Below are positions 32,926 through 39,653 of a stretch of 64,000 nt of DNA, piece by piece (the stretch's first letter is position 1; the number at the start of each line of letters is the position of its first letter). Made by a program: the position numbers and the translations under genes. The stretch covers positions 40,527 to 104,526 of the forward strand of contig NZ_JACIHE010000023.1 in the NCBI RefSeq assembly GCF_014198245.1. The letters run 5' to 3'. Under the pieces are notes generated by a model, which was not told where the DNA came from, searched no databases, and saw only the letters and a program-made list of their open reading frames with translations. Origin of the DNA: Bradyrhizobium sp. cir1 (lineage in GTDB: Bacteria; Pseudomonadota; Alphaproteobacteria; Rhizobiales; Xanthobacteraceae).

Positions 32926-33105
32926 CTAGCTCGCCGGGCCCTCGGGCGAAATGCTGTCCGCCAACTCCGCGCGCTCGCTCTGCAGCACCTCGCGCGCGAA
33001 CTCGATGATCTTCTGCTTGTTTGCCGTTTCGCGCACGGCGAAAAACACGCGGTTCAATTCCAGGCCGAGCACGCTGTTGAGGGCGATGTTCTCGTCGTCC
33101 ATCAT
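32926..33105 (-). CDS. Small conserved-looking protein, 59 residues, upstream of luxR
   Basis: A short minus-strand frame beginning ATG-ATG after a GCGGGAAAACA leader: it starts MMDDENIALNSVLGLELN and continues through VFFAVRETANKQKIIEFARE to end ISPEGPAS. Codons have the strong third-position GC bias of neighbouring genes, and the product is a plausible amphipathic helical protein without TM segment or Cys. It diverges from the luxR homologue. I recall similar hypothetical proteins in Bradyrhizobium but know no function. Confidence 0.6.
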   Translation of the reverse strand: MMDDENIALNSVLGLELNRVFFAVRETANKQKIIEFAREVLQSERAELADSISPEGPAS

Positions 33106-33269
33106 TGTTTTCCCGCTTTCTACGCCTTTAGGTGTAACTTGACGTCACTTCTTCCACAAGTAGATTAAGGCCTTAGAGCAGGTCGCTACCGGTAAACTAC
33201 GGGACCAGCGAATTGAGGCAGCCCTCGAATACGTGCTATACGGGACGGTGTGGGTCAGGAATTGCACCG

Positions 33270-33998
33270 ATGTCCGCCGTAGACTATGGCCGGGAGGCGC
33301 TCGACTTCATTGAAGGCCTTGGGGCTTATCGCACCGTCCCAGACGCGATGAATGCGCTTGAAACAGTCTTCGGTCGCTTCGGCTTCGAAACCATCATCGT
33401 GACGGGGCTGCCGAATCCCGATCAGCGCTTCGCGCAGATGGTGCTCGCCAAGCGCTGGCCCGCGGGCTGGTTCAGTCTCTACACCCAGAACAATTACGAC
33501 CGCGTCGATCCGGTGGTGCGGCTGTGCCGGCAATCGGTCAACCCGTTCGAATGGTCGGAAGCTCCCTATGATGCCGAGCTCGAGCCTGATGCGGCCGAGG
33601 TGATGAACCGCGCCGGCGATTTTCGTATGTCGCGCGGCTTCATCGTGCCGATCCACGGGCTCACCGGCTATGAAGCCGCGGTGTCGCTCGGCGGCGTCCA
33701 TCTCGACCTCAATCCCCGCAGCAAGCCGGCGCTGCACCTGATGGCGATGTATGGCTTCGACCACATCCGCCGTCTGCTCGAGCCGGCGCCGTATCCCTCG
33801 ACGCGTCTCACCCCGCGCGAGCGCGAGGTGATCTCGTGGGCCTCGCAGGGCAAGTCGGCCTGGGAGATCGGCGAGATCCTGCACATCACGCAGCGCACGG
33901 CCGAAGAGCATCTTGCAACCGCCGCGCGCAAGCTCGGTGCGGTCAACCGCACGCATGCAGTGGCGCTGGCGATTCGCAGCAAGATCATCAATCCCTAA
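33270..33998 (+). CDS. bjaR: LuxR-family quorum-sensing receptor (BjaR type)
   Basis: A 242-residue LuxR protein. Residues 1-165 form the autoinducer-binding domain with conserved aromatic and Asp residues in WPAGWFSLYTQNNYDRVDPVV. The GerE-type HTH covers 180-242 (LTPREREVISWASQGKSAWEIGEIL). The ATG at 33270 gives the usual length; upstream in-frame sequence does not look coding. The cognate synthase gene follows 82 nt downstream in the same direction. Homologues in Bradyrhizobium and Rhodopseudomonas respond to isovaleryl-, cinnamoyl- or p-coumaroyl-homoserine lactone. Confidence 0.92.
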   Translation: MSAVDYGREALDFIEGLGAYRTVPDAMNALETVFGRFGFETIIVTGLPNPDQRFAQMVLAKRWPAGWFSLYTQNNYDRVDPVVRLCRQSVNPFEWSEAPYDAELEPDAAEVMNRAGDFRMSRGFIVPIHGLTGYEAAVSLGGVHLDLNPRSKPALHLMAMYGFDHIRRLLEPAPYPSTRLTPREREVISWASQGKSAWEIGEILHITQRTAEEHLATAARKLGAVNRTHAVALAIRSKIINP

Positions 33999-34007
33999 GC
34001 GACGTAC

Positions 34008-34021
34008 TGGGAAATTTCCCA
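34008..34021. promoter_or_regulatory. Candidate lux-box before the autoinducer synthase gene
   Basis: TGGGAAATTTCCCA, a perfect 14-bp palindrome, lies 60 nt before the synthase ATG in the 82-nt luxR-luxI gap. It is the only strong dyad there and is the likely receptor site. A small CTGCG-N6-CGCAG stem-loop follows at 34031-34046. Confidence 0.6.
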
Positions 34022-34080
34022 ATATCGAACCTGCGTCTTTTCGCAGATTCTGCCCCCATTGAGGATGAATGGGGGTTTTC

Positions 34081-34740
34081 ATGATTCACGCAATTTCCGC
34101 GGTAAATCGCCACCTTTACGAAGACGTACTCGAACAACATTTCAGGCTGCGCCACGACATCTTTGTCGAGGAGCGGCGCTGGGAGACGCTGCGCCGGCCG
34201 GATGGCCGCGAGATCGATTCCTATGACGACGAGGATACCGTCTATCTGCTTGCGCTGGAGGGCCGGCGTGTCGTCGGCGGCCACCGGCTCTACCCGACGA
34301 CCAAACCTTCGATGATGAGCGAGGTCTTCCCGCATTTGGCGGCGGTGCGCGGCTGTCCCGTGGATCCGCTGGTCTGGGAGTGGTCACGCTACTTCGTCGT
34401 CCGCGACCGCCGCGACGGCGCTCTCAATCTGCAACTGATGGCGGCGGTGCAGGAGTTCTGCCTCAATCAGGGAATCGCGCAGGTCAGCGCGATCATGGAG
34501 ACCTGGTGGTTGCCGCGCTTCCACGAGGCCGGCTTCGTCGTGACGCCGCTCGGCCTGCCGGCCCTGGTGGAGAACGCATGGACCATGGCGGCCACCATCG
34601 ACATTCGTCGGGAGACGCTCGATGCCCTGCATGATCGCATCGGCATGGCTTCCATCGTGCAGCAGGACGGCCCGCGTCTGGATGCCGTCGCCCGTGCCAA
34701 CCTCTGCGGTCTTGCTGCCGCGCAACGAAAGAGCGCCTGA
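34081..34740 (+). CDS. bjaI: Acyl-homoserine-lactone synthase (BjaI/RpaI/BraI type)
   Basis: A 219-residue LuxI-family enzyme. The N-terminal conserved residues are visible in FRLRHDIFVEERRWE and DSYDDEDTVYLL; WEWSRYFV near residue 100 is characteristic. The sequence reads very like BjaI of Bradyrhizobium, which makes isovaleryl-homoserine lactone from isovaleryl-CoA; close relatives RpaI and BraI use aryl-CoA. The acyl group cannot be settled from sequence. The ATG at 34081 follows GGGGG at 5 nt; an ATG at 34069 with GAGG is possible. A small gene follows one base after the stop. Confidence 0.92.
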   Translation: MIHAISAVNRHLYEDVLEQHFRLRHDIFVEERRWETLRRPDGREIDSYDDEDTVYLLALEGRRVVGGHRLYPTTKPSMMSEVFPHLAAVRGCPVDPLVWEWSRYFVVRDRRDGALNLQLMAAVQEFCLNQGIAQVSAIMETWWLPRFHEAGFVVTPLGLPALVENAWTMAATIDIRRETLDALHDRIGMASIVQQDGPRLDAVARANLCGLAAAQRKSA

Positions 34741-34741
34741 G

Positions 34742-34960
34742 ATGTCGAACATGATGCGGGACAGCCAGATCATGGCGCAAACCCAGGACGAGAACCTCGG
34801 CTACATGTCCGACATGGCGATGGAGCTGGCGCAGATGGCGGAAGACTCCGGACTGACGACGCTCGCCTATCTGTTCCGGATGGCGGCGCTGGAGGCTTCG
34901 ACCGTCAACAGCGTGCTCGCCGAGCCGGACGATTTTCCCCAGCAGATGACGTCGCACTAG
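34742..34960 (+). CDS. Small protein coupled to the autoinducer synthase gene, 72 residues
   Basis: A 72-residue, Met-rich acidic helical protein (MSNMMRDSQIMAQ start, then MSDMAMELAQMAEDSGLTTLAYLFRMAALEA). The ATG begins one base after the luxI-type stop, so it is translationally coupled. There is no TM segment, no signal peptide and no recognised domain. A perfect 12-bp hairpin 30 nt after its stop may end the transcript. Function unknown; a partner or modulator of quorum sensing is only a contextual guess. Confidence 0.75.
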   Translation: MSNMMRDSQIMAQTQDENLGYMSDMAMELAQMAEDSGLTTLAYLFRMAALEASTVNSVLAEPDDFPQQMTSH

Positions 34961-34990
34961 ACGCATCCTTGCTTCATTCAGCGACGCTCG

Positions 34991-35018
34991 CACCCTCTCC
35001 CCAGCCGGGGAGAGGGTG
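34991..35018. terminator. Perfect hairpin after the quorum-sensing genes (family A arm)
   Basis: CACCCTCTCCCC-AGCC-GGGGAGAGGGTG: a 12-bp perfect stem with a tetraloop, 30 nt after the small gene's stop. It resembles one arm of repeat family A and lacks a T-run, so it may be a repeat that has been recruited as a terminator or mRNA end. Confidence 0.55.
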
Positions 35019-35055
35019 ATGTCATTTGGGGTGCGGCAGGTTGCCCCATCCTGCG

Positions 35056-35071
35056 CGGCAGCCTTTTTGCA
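35056..35071 (+). promoter_or_regulatory. Possible sigma54-like promoter before the second Liv importer
   Basis: CGGCAGCCTTTTTGCA has GG and GC 10 nt apart and a TTGCA -12 element, but the -24 element is only partly matched and it lies about 190 nt before the first gene. It is a weaker match than those at 3843 and 14352. Confidence 0.3.
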
Positions 35072-35102
35072 TTGCGAGGCGCGTCTCGGCGGCGTGCGCC
35101 GG

Positions 35103-35118
35103 ATGCAACAAAGTGCAT
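35103..35118. promoter_or_regulatory. TGCA-N6-TGCA palindrome before the second Liv importer (candidate BoxR operator)
   Basis: ATGCA-ACAAAG-TGCAT. The same architecture, TGCA-N6-TGCA with flanking complementary bases, occurs at 48226-48245 before boxC. TGCA repeats are, as I recall, the core of BzdR-family operators, and a BoxR/BzdR-type regulator is encoded at 44518-45426. Confidence 0.5.
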
Positions 35119-35260
35119 GTTTGCTGTCGAATCGCTCTTGCCTCGGAACGATACTGCCATTACCCATTTTTCGGCCTTGAAGAGGCAGGGGGAGCTCTTT
35201 CACTGATGGCGACTGTGTTCGAACATCGGCGCGACGCTGCGTGCGCCTGAAAGAGTTTTG

Positions 35261-36178
35261 ATGCTGCTCGTCGTCGAACAGTTCCTGAACGGATTGCAGT
35301 TTGGCCTGCTCCTGTTCCTGCTCGCCGCCGGCCTGACGCTGGTGTTCGGGATCATGGATCTCGTCAACCTCGCGCACGGCTCGCTCTACATGATGGGCGC
35401 CTATTTTGCCGCGACCTTCGCGGCATGGACCGGCAGCTTCCTGCTCGGCGCGCTGATGGCGCTCGGGGCTACGCTGGCGCTCGGCATCGTGCTCGAGGTG
35501 ACGGCGCTGCGGCATCTCTACGGCCGCGACCATCTCGACCACGTGCTCGCGACCTTTGGCCTGATCCTGTTCTTCAATGAAGCGGTGCGGCTGATCTGGG
35601 GCCCGGCGGGCCTTGCGCTGCCGCTGCCGGCCTGGCTCACCGTGCCGGTGCCGATCCTGCCCGGCATTCACTATCCCGCCTACCGCCTCGCCATCATCGC
35701 GGTGGCGTTGCTGGTCGCGCTGCTGCTCTACCTAGGCGTGATGCGCACCCGCATCGGCATGCTGATCCGCGCCGGCGCCTCCAACCGCGAGATGATCGGC
35801 GCGCTCGGCATCAACATCAAGCTGCTCTACACGCTGGTGTTCGGCCTGGGGGCCGCGCTCGCCGGCCTTGCCGGCCTGATGCAGGCGCCGATTCTCACCG
35901 TGCAGATCGGCATGGGCGAGAACATCCTGATCCTCGCCTTCGTCATCATCGTGATCGGTGGCATCGGCTCGATCCGCGGCGCGTTCCTCGCCGCGATCTT
36001 CGTCGGCATGATCGATACGCTCGGCCGCGCCTTCCTGCCCAATCTGCTGCGGCAGGTGCTGAGCGGCGCCGCAGCCTCCACCGCCGCGCCCGCGCTGTCC
36101 TCCATGCTGATCTATCTCTTGATGGCGATCGTGCTGGTGGTGCGGCCGGAGGGGCTGTTTCCGGCCAGCCGTCGATGA
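35261..36178 (+). CDS. LivH-type ABC transporter permease (second importer)
   Basis: A 305-residue permease with the LivH motif GIMDLVNLAHGSLYMMGAY near residue 34 and eight or so hydrophobic segments. A GGIGSIRGAFLAAIFVGMIDTLGR segment is near 235. It is the first gene of a four-gene importer operon without a binding-protein gene. The ATG at 35261 is preceded by GAAAGAG; a TTG at 35258 overlaps. Proximity to luxI and a TGCA palindrome shared with boxC point to benzoate or a related aromatic acid rather than leucine as cargo, by inference. Confidence 0.92.
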   Translation: MLLVVEQFLNGLQFGLLLFLLAAGLTLVFGIMDLVNLAHGSLYMMGAYFAATFAAWTGSFLLGALMALGATLALGIVLEVTALRHLYGRDHLDHVLATFGLILFFNEAVRLIWGPAGLALPLPAWLTVPVPILPGIHYPAYRLAIIAVALLVALLLYLGVMRTRIGMLIRAGASNREMIGALGINIKLLYTLVFGLGAALAGLAGLMQAPILTVQIGMGENILILAFVIIVIGGIGSIRGAFLAAIFVGMIDTLGRAFLPNLLRQVLSGAAASTAAPALSSMLIYLLMAIVLVVRPEGLFPASRR

Positions 36179-37119
36179 AGGGTTTGAGCGTGAGCAAGGC
36201 CGTCACGGCCCTGATGCTGGCGGGCCTCGTGCTGCTGCCGCTCTATTCGCAGCTGTCCGGCAACGTCTTCATCCTGACGCTGTTCACCCGCATCGTCATC
36301 CTGGCGCTGGCGGCCGCGAGCCTCAACCTCATCATGGGCTTCGGCGGCATGATGAGCTTTGGCCACGCCGCCTATCTCGGCATCGGTGGTTACGCGGTCG
36401 GCATGCTGGCGCAGGAAGGCGTTGGCTCCGGCTTCATCCAGTTCCCGGTCGCGCTCGCGGCTTCTGCGATCTATGCGCTCGTGATCGGCGCGCTCTCGCT
36501 CCGTACGCGTGGCGTCTATTTCATCATGATCACGCTCGCTTTTGCGCAGATGGCCTATTACGTCGCCTCGGGCCTGGCGCGCTATGGCGGCGATGACGGC
36601 CTCACCGTCTACAAGCGCAGCGATTTCTCCGGGCTGATCGACCTGTCGAACCGCACGCAGTTCTACTATCTCTGCCTTGCCTGCCTGTTCGGCGTCATCT
36701 TCCTGATCTGGCGCATCGTCAATTCCCGCTTCGGCCTCGTCGTGCAGGGGCTGCGCTCCAACGAGCAGCGCATGCAGGCGATCGGCTTTCCGGCCAAGCG
36801 CTACCAGCTGGTCTGCTTCGTCATATCAGGGACGATGTGCGGCCTTGCCGGTGCGCTGCTCGCCAACAACACCGATTTCGTCAGTCCGGCCGTGATGTAC
36901 TGGACCCGTTCCGGCGATCTCATGGTGATGGTGATCCTGGGGGGCATGGGCACGCTGTTCGGCCCCGTCATGGGCGCGGTGGTATTCCTGCTGCTGGAAG
37001 AATTCCTGTCGCAGATCACCGAATATTGGGCGCTGATCATGGGCCCGCTGCTGCTATTGATCGTGCTGTTCGGCCGTGGCGGCATCATGGGCATGCTCGG
37101 GAGGGCTGGCCGTGGCTGA
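36175..37119 (+). CDS. LivM-type ABC transporter permease (second importer)
   Basis: A 314-residue permease with the LivM motif GFGGMMSFGHAAYLGIGGYAVGM near residue 55 and a GVYFIMITLAFAQMAYY segment near 115. Its ATG overlaps the stop of the LivH-type gene by 4 nt and its end overlaps the ATPase gene by 8 nt. The pair should form the membrane channel of the importer. Confidence 0.92.
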   Translation: MKGLSVSKAVTALMLAGLVLLPLYSQLSGNVFILTLFTRIVILALAAASLNLIMGFGGMMSFGHAAYLGIGGYAVGMLAQEGVGSGFIQFPVALAASAIYALVIGALSLRTRGVYFIMITLAFAQMAYYVASGLARYGGDDGLTVYKRSDFSGLIDLSNRTQFYYLCLACLFGVIFLIWRIVNSRFGLVVQGLRSNEQRMQAIGFPAKRYQLVCFVISGTMCGLAGALLANNTDFVSPAVMYWTRSGDLMVMVILGGMGTLFGPVMGAVVFLLLEEFLSQITEYWALIMGPLLLLIVLFGRGGIMGMLGRAGRG

Positions 37120-37879
37120 ACCCCTGCTCCGCGTCGAAAAGCTGGTGCGCCGCTTCGGCGGCATCGTCGCGACGGACAACGTCTCGCTCGACGTCGCGTC
37201 CGGCGAGCTGCACGCCATCATCGGCCCGAACGGCGCCGGCAAGACCACGCTGATCAGCCAGCTCACCGGGCATCTCTCGCCGCATGCGGGCAGCGTCTCG
37301 CTCGGTGGTCGCGATATCACCTATCTGCCGGCCTATCGCCGCTGCGCGCTGGGGCTCGCCCGCTCGTTCCAGATCACCTCGCTGCTGCTCGACTTCACTG
37401 CCGCGGACAACGTCGCGCTGGCGGCACAGGCGCATGCCGGCACCTCGTTCCGCTTCTTCGCCAACGCGCGCAAGGAGAAGGGCCTGCGCGATGCCGCCCA
37501 CGCCGCGCTCGATCGCGTCGGCCTCGGCCATCGTGCCGATGTCGTGGTGAACAGGCTCAGCCATGGCGAGCGGCGCGAGCTCGAGCTTGCGGTTGCGCTC
37601 GCGAGCAAGCCGAAGCTCTTGCTGCTCGACGAGCCCATGGCTGGCCTTGGCGTGACTGAATCGCAGCGTATGGTGAAACTCCTCCAGGAGCTGCGCAAAG
37701 AGGTCTCGATCGTGCTGGTCGAGCACGACATGCCCGCGGTGTTTGCGCTGGCCGACCGCATCTCGGTGCTGGTCTATGGCCGCGTCATCGCCTCGGGCGA
37801 TCCGGCCGCGATCCGCGCCAACGAAGAGGTCAAGCGCGCCTATCTCGGCGACCAGCATGTGGTGACGCATCATGGCTGA
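37112..37879 (+). CDS. LivG-type ABC transporter ATPase (second importer)
   Basis: A 255-residue ATPase with Walker A GPNGAGKT at residues 38-45, an LSHGERRELELAVAL signature region and Walker B LLLLDEPMAGLG. The GTG start at 37112 lies within the end of the permease gene, about 5 nt after GGAGGG, giving MAEPLLRVEKL; the longer frame starts without a ribosome-binding site. Confidence 0.92.
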   Translation: MAEPLLRVEKLVRRFGGIVATDNVSLDVASGELHAIIGPNGAGKTTLISQLTGHLSPHAGSVSLGGRDITYLPAYRRCALGLARSFQITSLLLDFTAADNVALAAQAHAGTSFRFFANARKEKGLRDAAHAALDRVGLGHRADVVVNRLSHGERRELELAVALASKPKLLLLDEPMAGLGVTESQRMVKLLQELRKEVSIVLVEHDMPAVFALADRISVLVYGRVIASGDPAAIRANEEVKRAYLGDQHVVTHHG

Positions 37880-38585
37880 CACGCTGCTCGAGGTCGACGG
37901 CATCGAGACCTGCTACGGCCTGTCCCAGGTGCTGTTCGGCCTGTCGCTGTCGATCAGCTCGGGCGAGATGGTGTCGCTGATGGGCCGCAACGGCATGGGC
38001 AAGACCACGACCATCCGCTCCATCATGGGCCTGACACCCGCGCGATCAGGTGCGATCCGGTTTGCGGGGGCCGAAGTGCGGCAGTTTCCGTCGTACCGGA
38101 TCGCCAAGCTCGGCGTCGGGCTTGTGCCCGAGGGGCGGCAGATCTTCCCGAATCTCACCGTGCGCGAGAACCTGGTTGCGGCGGCTGCCGACCGTTTCGG
38201 CAGCCGTAATCCCTGGACGCTGGCTGCGATCTATTCCCTGTTCCCGCGGCTTGCTGAGCGCGCCGCCAACATGGGCAACCAGCTCTCCGGCGGCGAGCAG
38301 CAGATGCTCGCGATCGGCCGCGCGCTGATGACCAATCCGAAGCTGCTGATCCTGGATGAAGCGACCGAAGGTCTCGCGCCGCTGATCCGCGAAGAAATCT
38401 GGCACTGCCTGTCGCTGCTCAAGAGCCGGGGTCAGTCGATCCTGGTCGTCGACAAGAACGTCGACCATCTCGCCCGCATCTGCGACCGCCACTACATCAT
38501 CGAGCGCGGCAAGACGGTGTGGAGCGGCACGTCCAACGAGCTGATGGCCGAGCCGGATCTGCAGCACAAGTATCTCGGTATTTGA
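37872..38585 (+). CDS. LivF-type ABC transporter ATPase (second importer)
   Basis: A 237-residue ATPase with Walker A GRNGMGKT at residues 38-45, signature LSGGEQQMLAIGRAL and Walker B LLILDEATEGLAP. It overlaps the previous gene by 8 nt and ends the operon; a family B palindromic repeat follows 20 nt later. No binding-protein gene is attached, so a lone protein such as those at 19518 or 22604, or one outside the window, must supply the substrate. Confidence 0.92.
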   Translation: MADTLLEVDGIETCYGLSQVLFGLSLSISSGEMVSLMGRNGMGKTTTIRSIMGLTPARSGAIRFAGAEVRQFPSYRIAKLGVGLVPEGRQIFPNLTVRENLVAAAADRFGSRNPWTLAAIYSLFPRLAERAANMGNQLSGGEQQMLAIGRALMTNPKLLILDEATEGLAPLIREEIWHCLSLLKSRGQSILVVDKNVDHLARICDRHYIIERGKTVWSGTSNELMAEPDLQHKYLGI

Positions 38586-38604
38586 GCCCCGCTCCAGCAG
38601 CGTC

Positions 38605-38679
38605 GTCATTGCGAGCGCAGCGAAGCAATCCAGACTGCCGCTGCGGAAAGGTTCTGGATGTCGCTGCGCTCGCAATGAC
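38605..38679. repeat. Palindromic repeat, family B
   Basis: Third copy of the GTCATTGCGAGCGCAGCGAAG...CGCTGCGCTCGCAATGAC family. The right inner arm has lost a few bases (TCTGGATGTCGCTG instead of TCTGGATTGCTTCGCTG), so the stem is slightly decayed. Confidence 0.88.
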
Positions 38680-38700
38680 GGAAGAGATAGATGTGATCCC

Positions 38701-39063
38701 TCACCAATAAATTCCGTGCCGGTGCAGCTCGCGGATCACCCGCGCCTCTGTGGATGGCTGCCGGCGCTTCGGCTTGGCGGTTTCGGTCGTGCTGGCCACC
38801 GGCGCAGCAGCTGGTTGGGTGGGTGCAGTCGCGGCTGGCGCTGGCGTTGCCGGAGCGGTTGTGACTGACGTTGCAGCCGGTGCCGTAGTCGCCGTCTGCA
38901 CGTTTGGCGCCGGAGCCTGGGTCGCCTGCGGTGACGCCGTCCCCGGCTGCTCGACGGCCCGTTGACTAGCATCGGTTGCTGCCAGGCTGAGGCTCCGCGA
39001 ACCGCCGGCGTGGGCCCCGGTTGCGAGCAGCGACATCGCTGCGATCAGGATCAGCTTGCGCAT
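38701..39063 (-). CDS. Secreted Pro/Ala/Thr-rich protein, 120 residues
   Basis: A clear signal peptide (MRKLILIAAMSLLATGAHA, cleavage near residue 19) leads into a low-complexity region of about 60 residues made of Ala, Pro, Thr and Gln, then a conserved-looking basic tail AKPKRRQPSTEARVIRELHRHGIYW. The ATG at 39063 is 6 nt after GAGGG; an upstream extension is unlikely. The tail probably carries the function and the linker spans periplasm or envelope, but no domain is recognised. Confidence 0.72.
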   Translation of the reverse strand: MRKLILIAAMSLLATGAHAGGSRSLSLAATDASQRAVEQPGTASPQATQAPAPNVQTATTAPAATSVTTAPATPAPAATAPTQPAAAPVASTTETAKPKRRQPSTEARVIRELHRHGIYW

Positions 39064-39117
39064 GATAACCCTCGTCATCTGGTCAATCCGTCTTGCCCAA
39101 TTTGCATGCACCGGCCA

Positions 39118-39204
39118 CTAACGCGTGAAGCGATGCATCCCGATCTCGATCAGGGTTGCCCGGCAGGACAGGCGATAGATCAGGCTGAACAATCGACCCC
39201 ACAT
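39118..39204 (-). CDS. Possible very small protein, 28 residues
   Basis: An ATG 7 nt after CGGAG opens a frame starting MWGRLFSLIYRLSCRATL and ending IGMHRFTR. It could be a small amphipathic or membrane-associated peptide. Support is only the ribosome-binding site and the lack of any other feature in the 39.06-39.46 kb gap. Confidence 0.25.
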   Translation of the reverse strand: MWGRLFSLIYRLSCRATLIEIGMHRFTR

Positions 39205-39461
39205 GACCGAACTCCGTTGTTGATCACGCCGTAAACTTATAGACCGCGCGCCTTTCCGGCGTTTTTCTCGGCTTGGAGAAAATGGCTTCGTCCGGGGTGG
39301 AGCGATGTCGTCGGAACATTCCGGATGAAGTCGCCTCACAGGGGTGTGAGTACTGCATCGGGCAGAGGCCAGCTGGATTCCGATAGAGGCCGGTAGTTCT
39401 CCCGACATGAAGCGCGCGCGGCGCGGCGGTATCGTGCGGCGTCTTCAGGCTTGGCTGTTGA

Positions 39462-39623
39462 ATGAGCTCCGATCGCGAAGAAAACCCGCCGATCCTCATC
39501 TGCTCGAAATGCAGGCGCCCGATGAAGTTCCTGGCGACACTACCGGGAATAGTCACACTACCTCCGGAGCACGCCTATACTTGCGTCCCCTGTGGTCGCG
39601 TCGACACGATTCCGCTGAAGTAA
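39462..39623 (+). CDS. Small zinc-ribbon protein, 53 residues
   Basis: The frame begins MSSDREENPPILICSKC and ends GRVDTIPLK. Two CxxC pairs (ICSKC and CVPC, Cys at residues 14, 17, 41 and 44) separated by 23 residues form a typical zinc ribbon. Codon use is like the neighbours except for a short AT-rich middle. It ends 30 nt before the convergent glutamine-synthetase-like gene. The upstream ribosome-binding site is weak. Function unknown; zinc-ribbon proteins of this size often bind nucleic acid or a larger partner. Confidence 0.55.
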   Translation: MSSDREENPPILICSKCRRPMKFLATLPGIVTLPPEHAYTCVPCGRVDTIPLK

Positions 39624-39653
39624 GTCGCCGCTGCCGGATTGCGCCGGACCTGT

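Noticed and set aside
33140..33147. TGACGTCA palindrome upstream of luxR
   Set aside because: Eight bases only and no known bacterial regulator for it in this context; could be chance.
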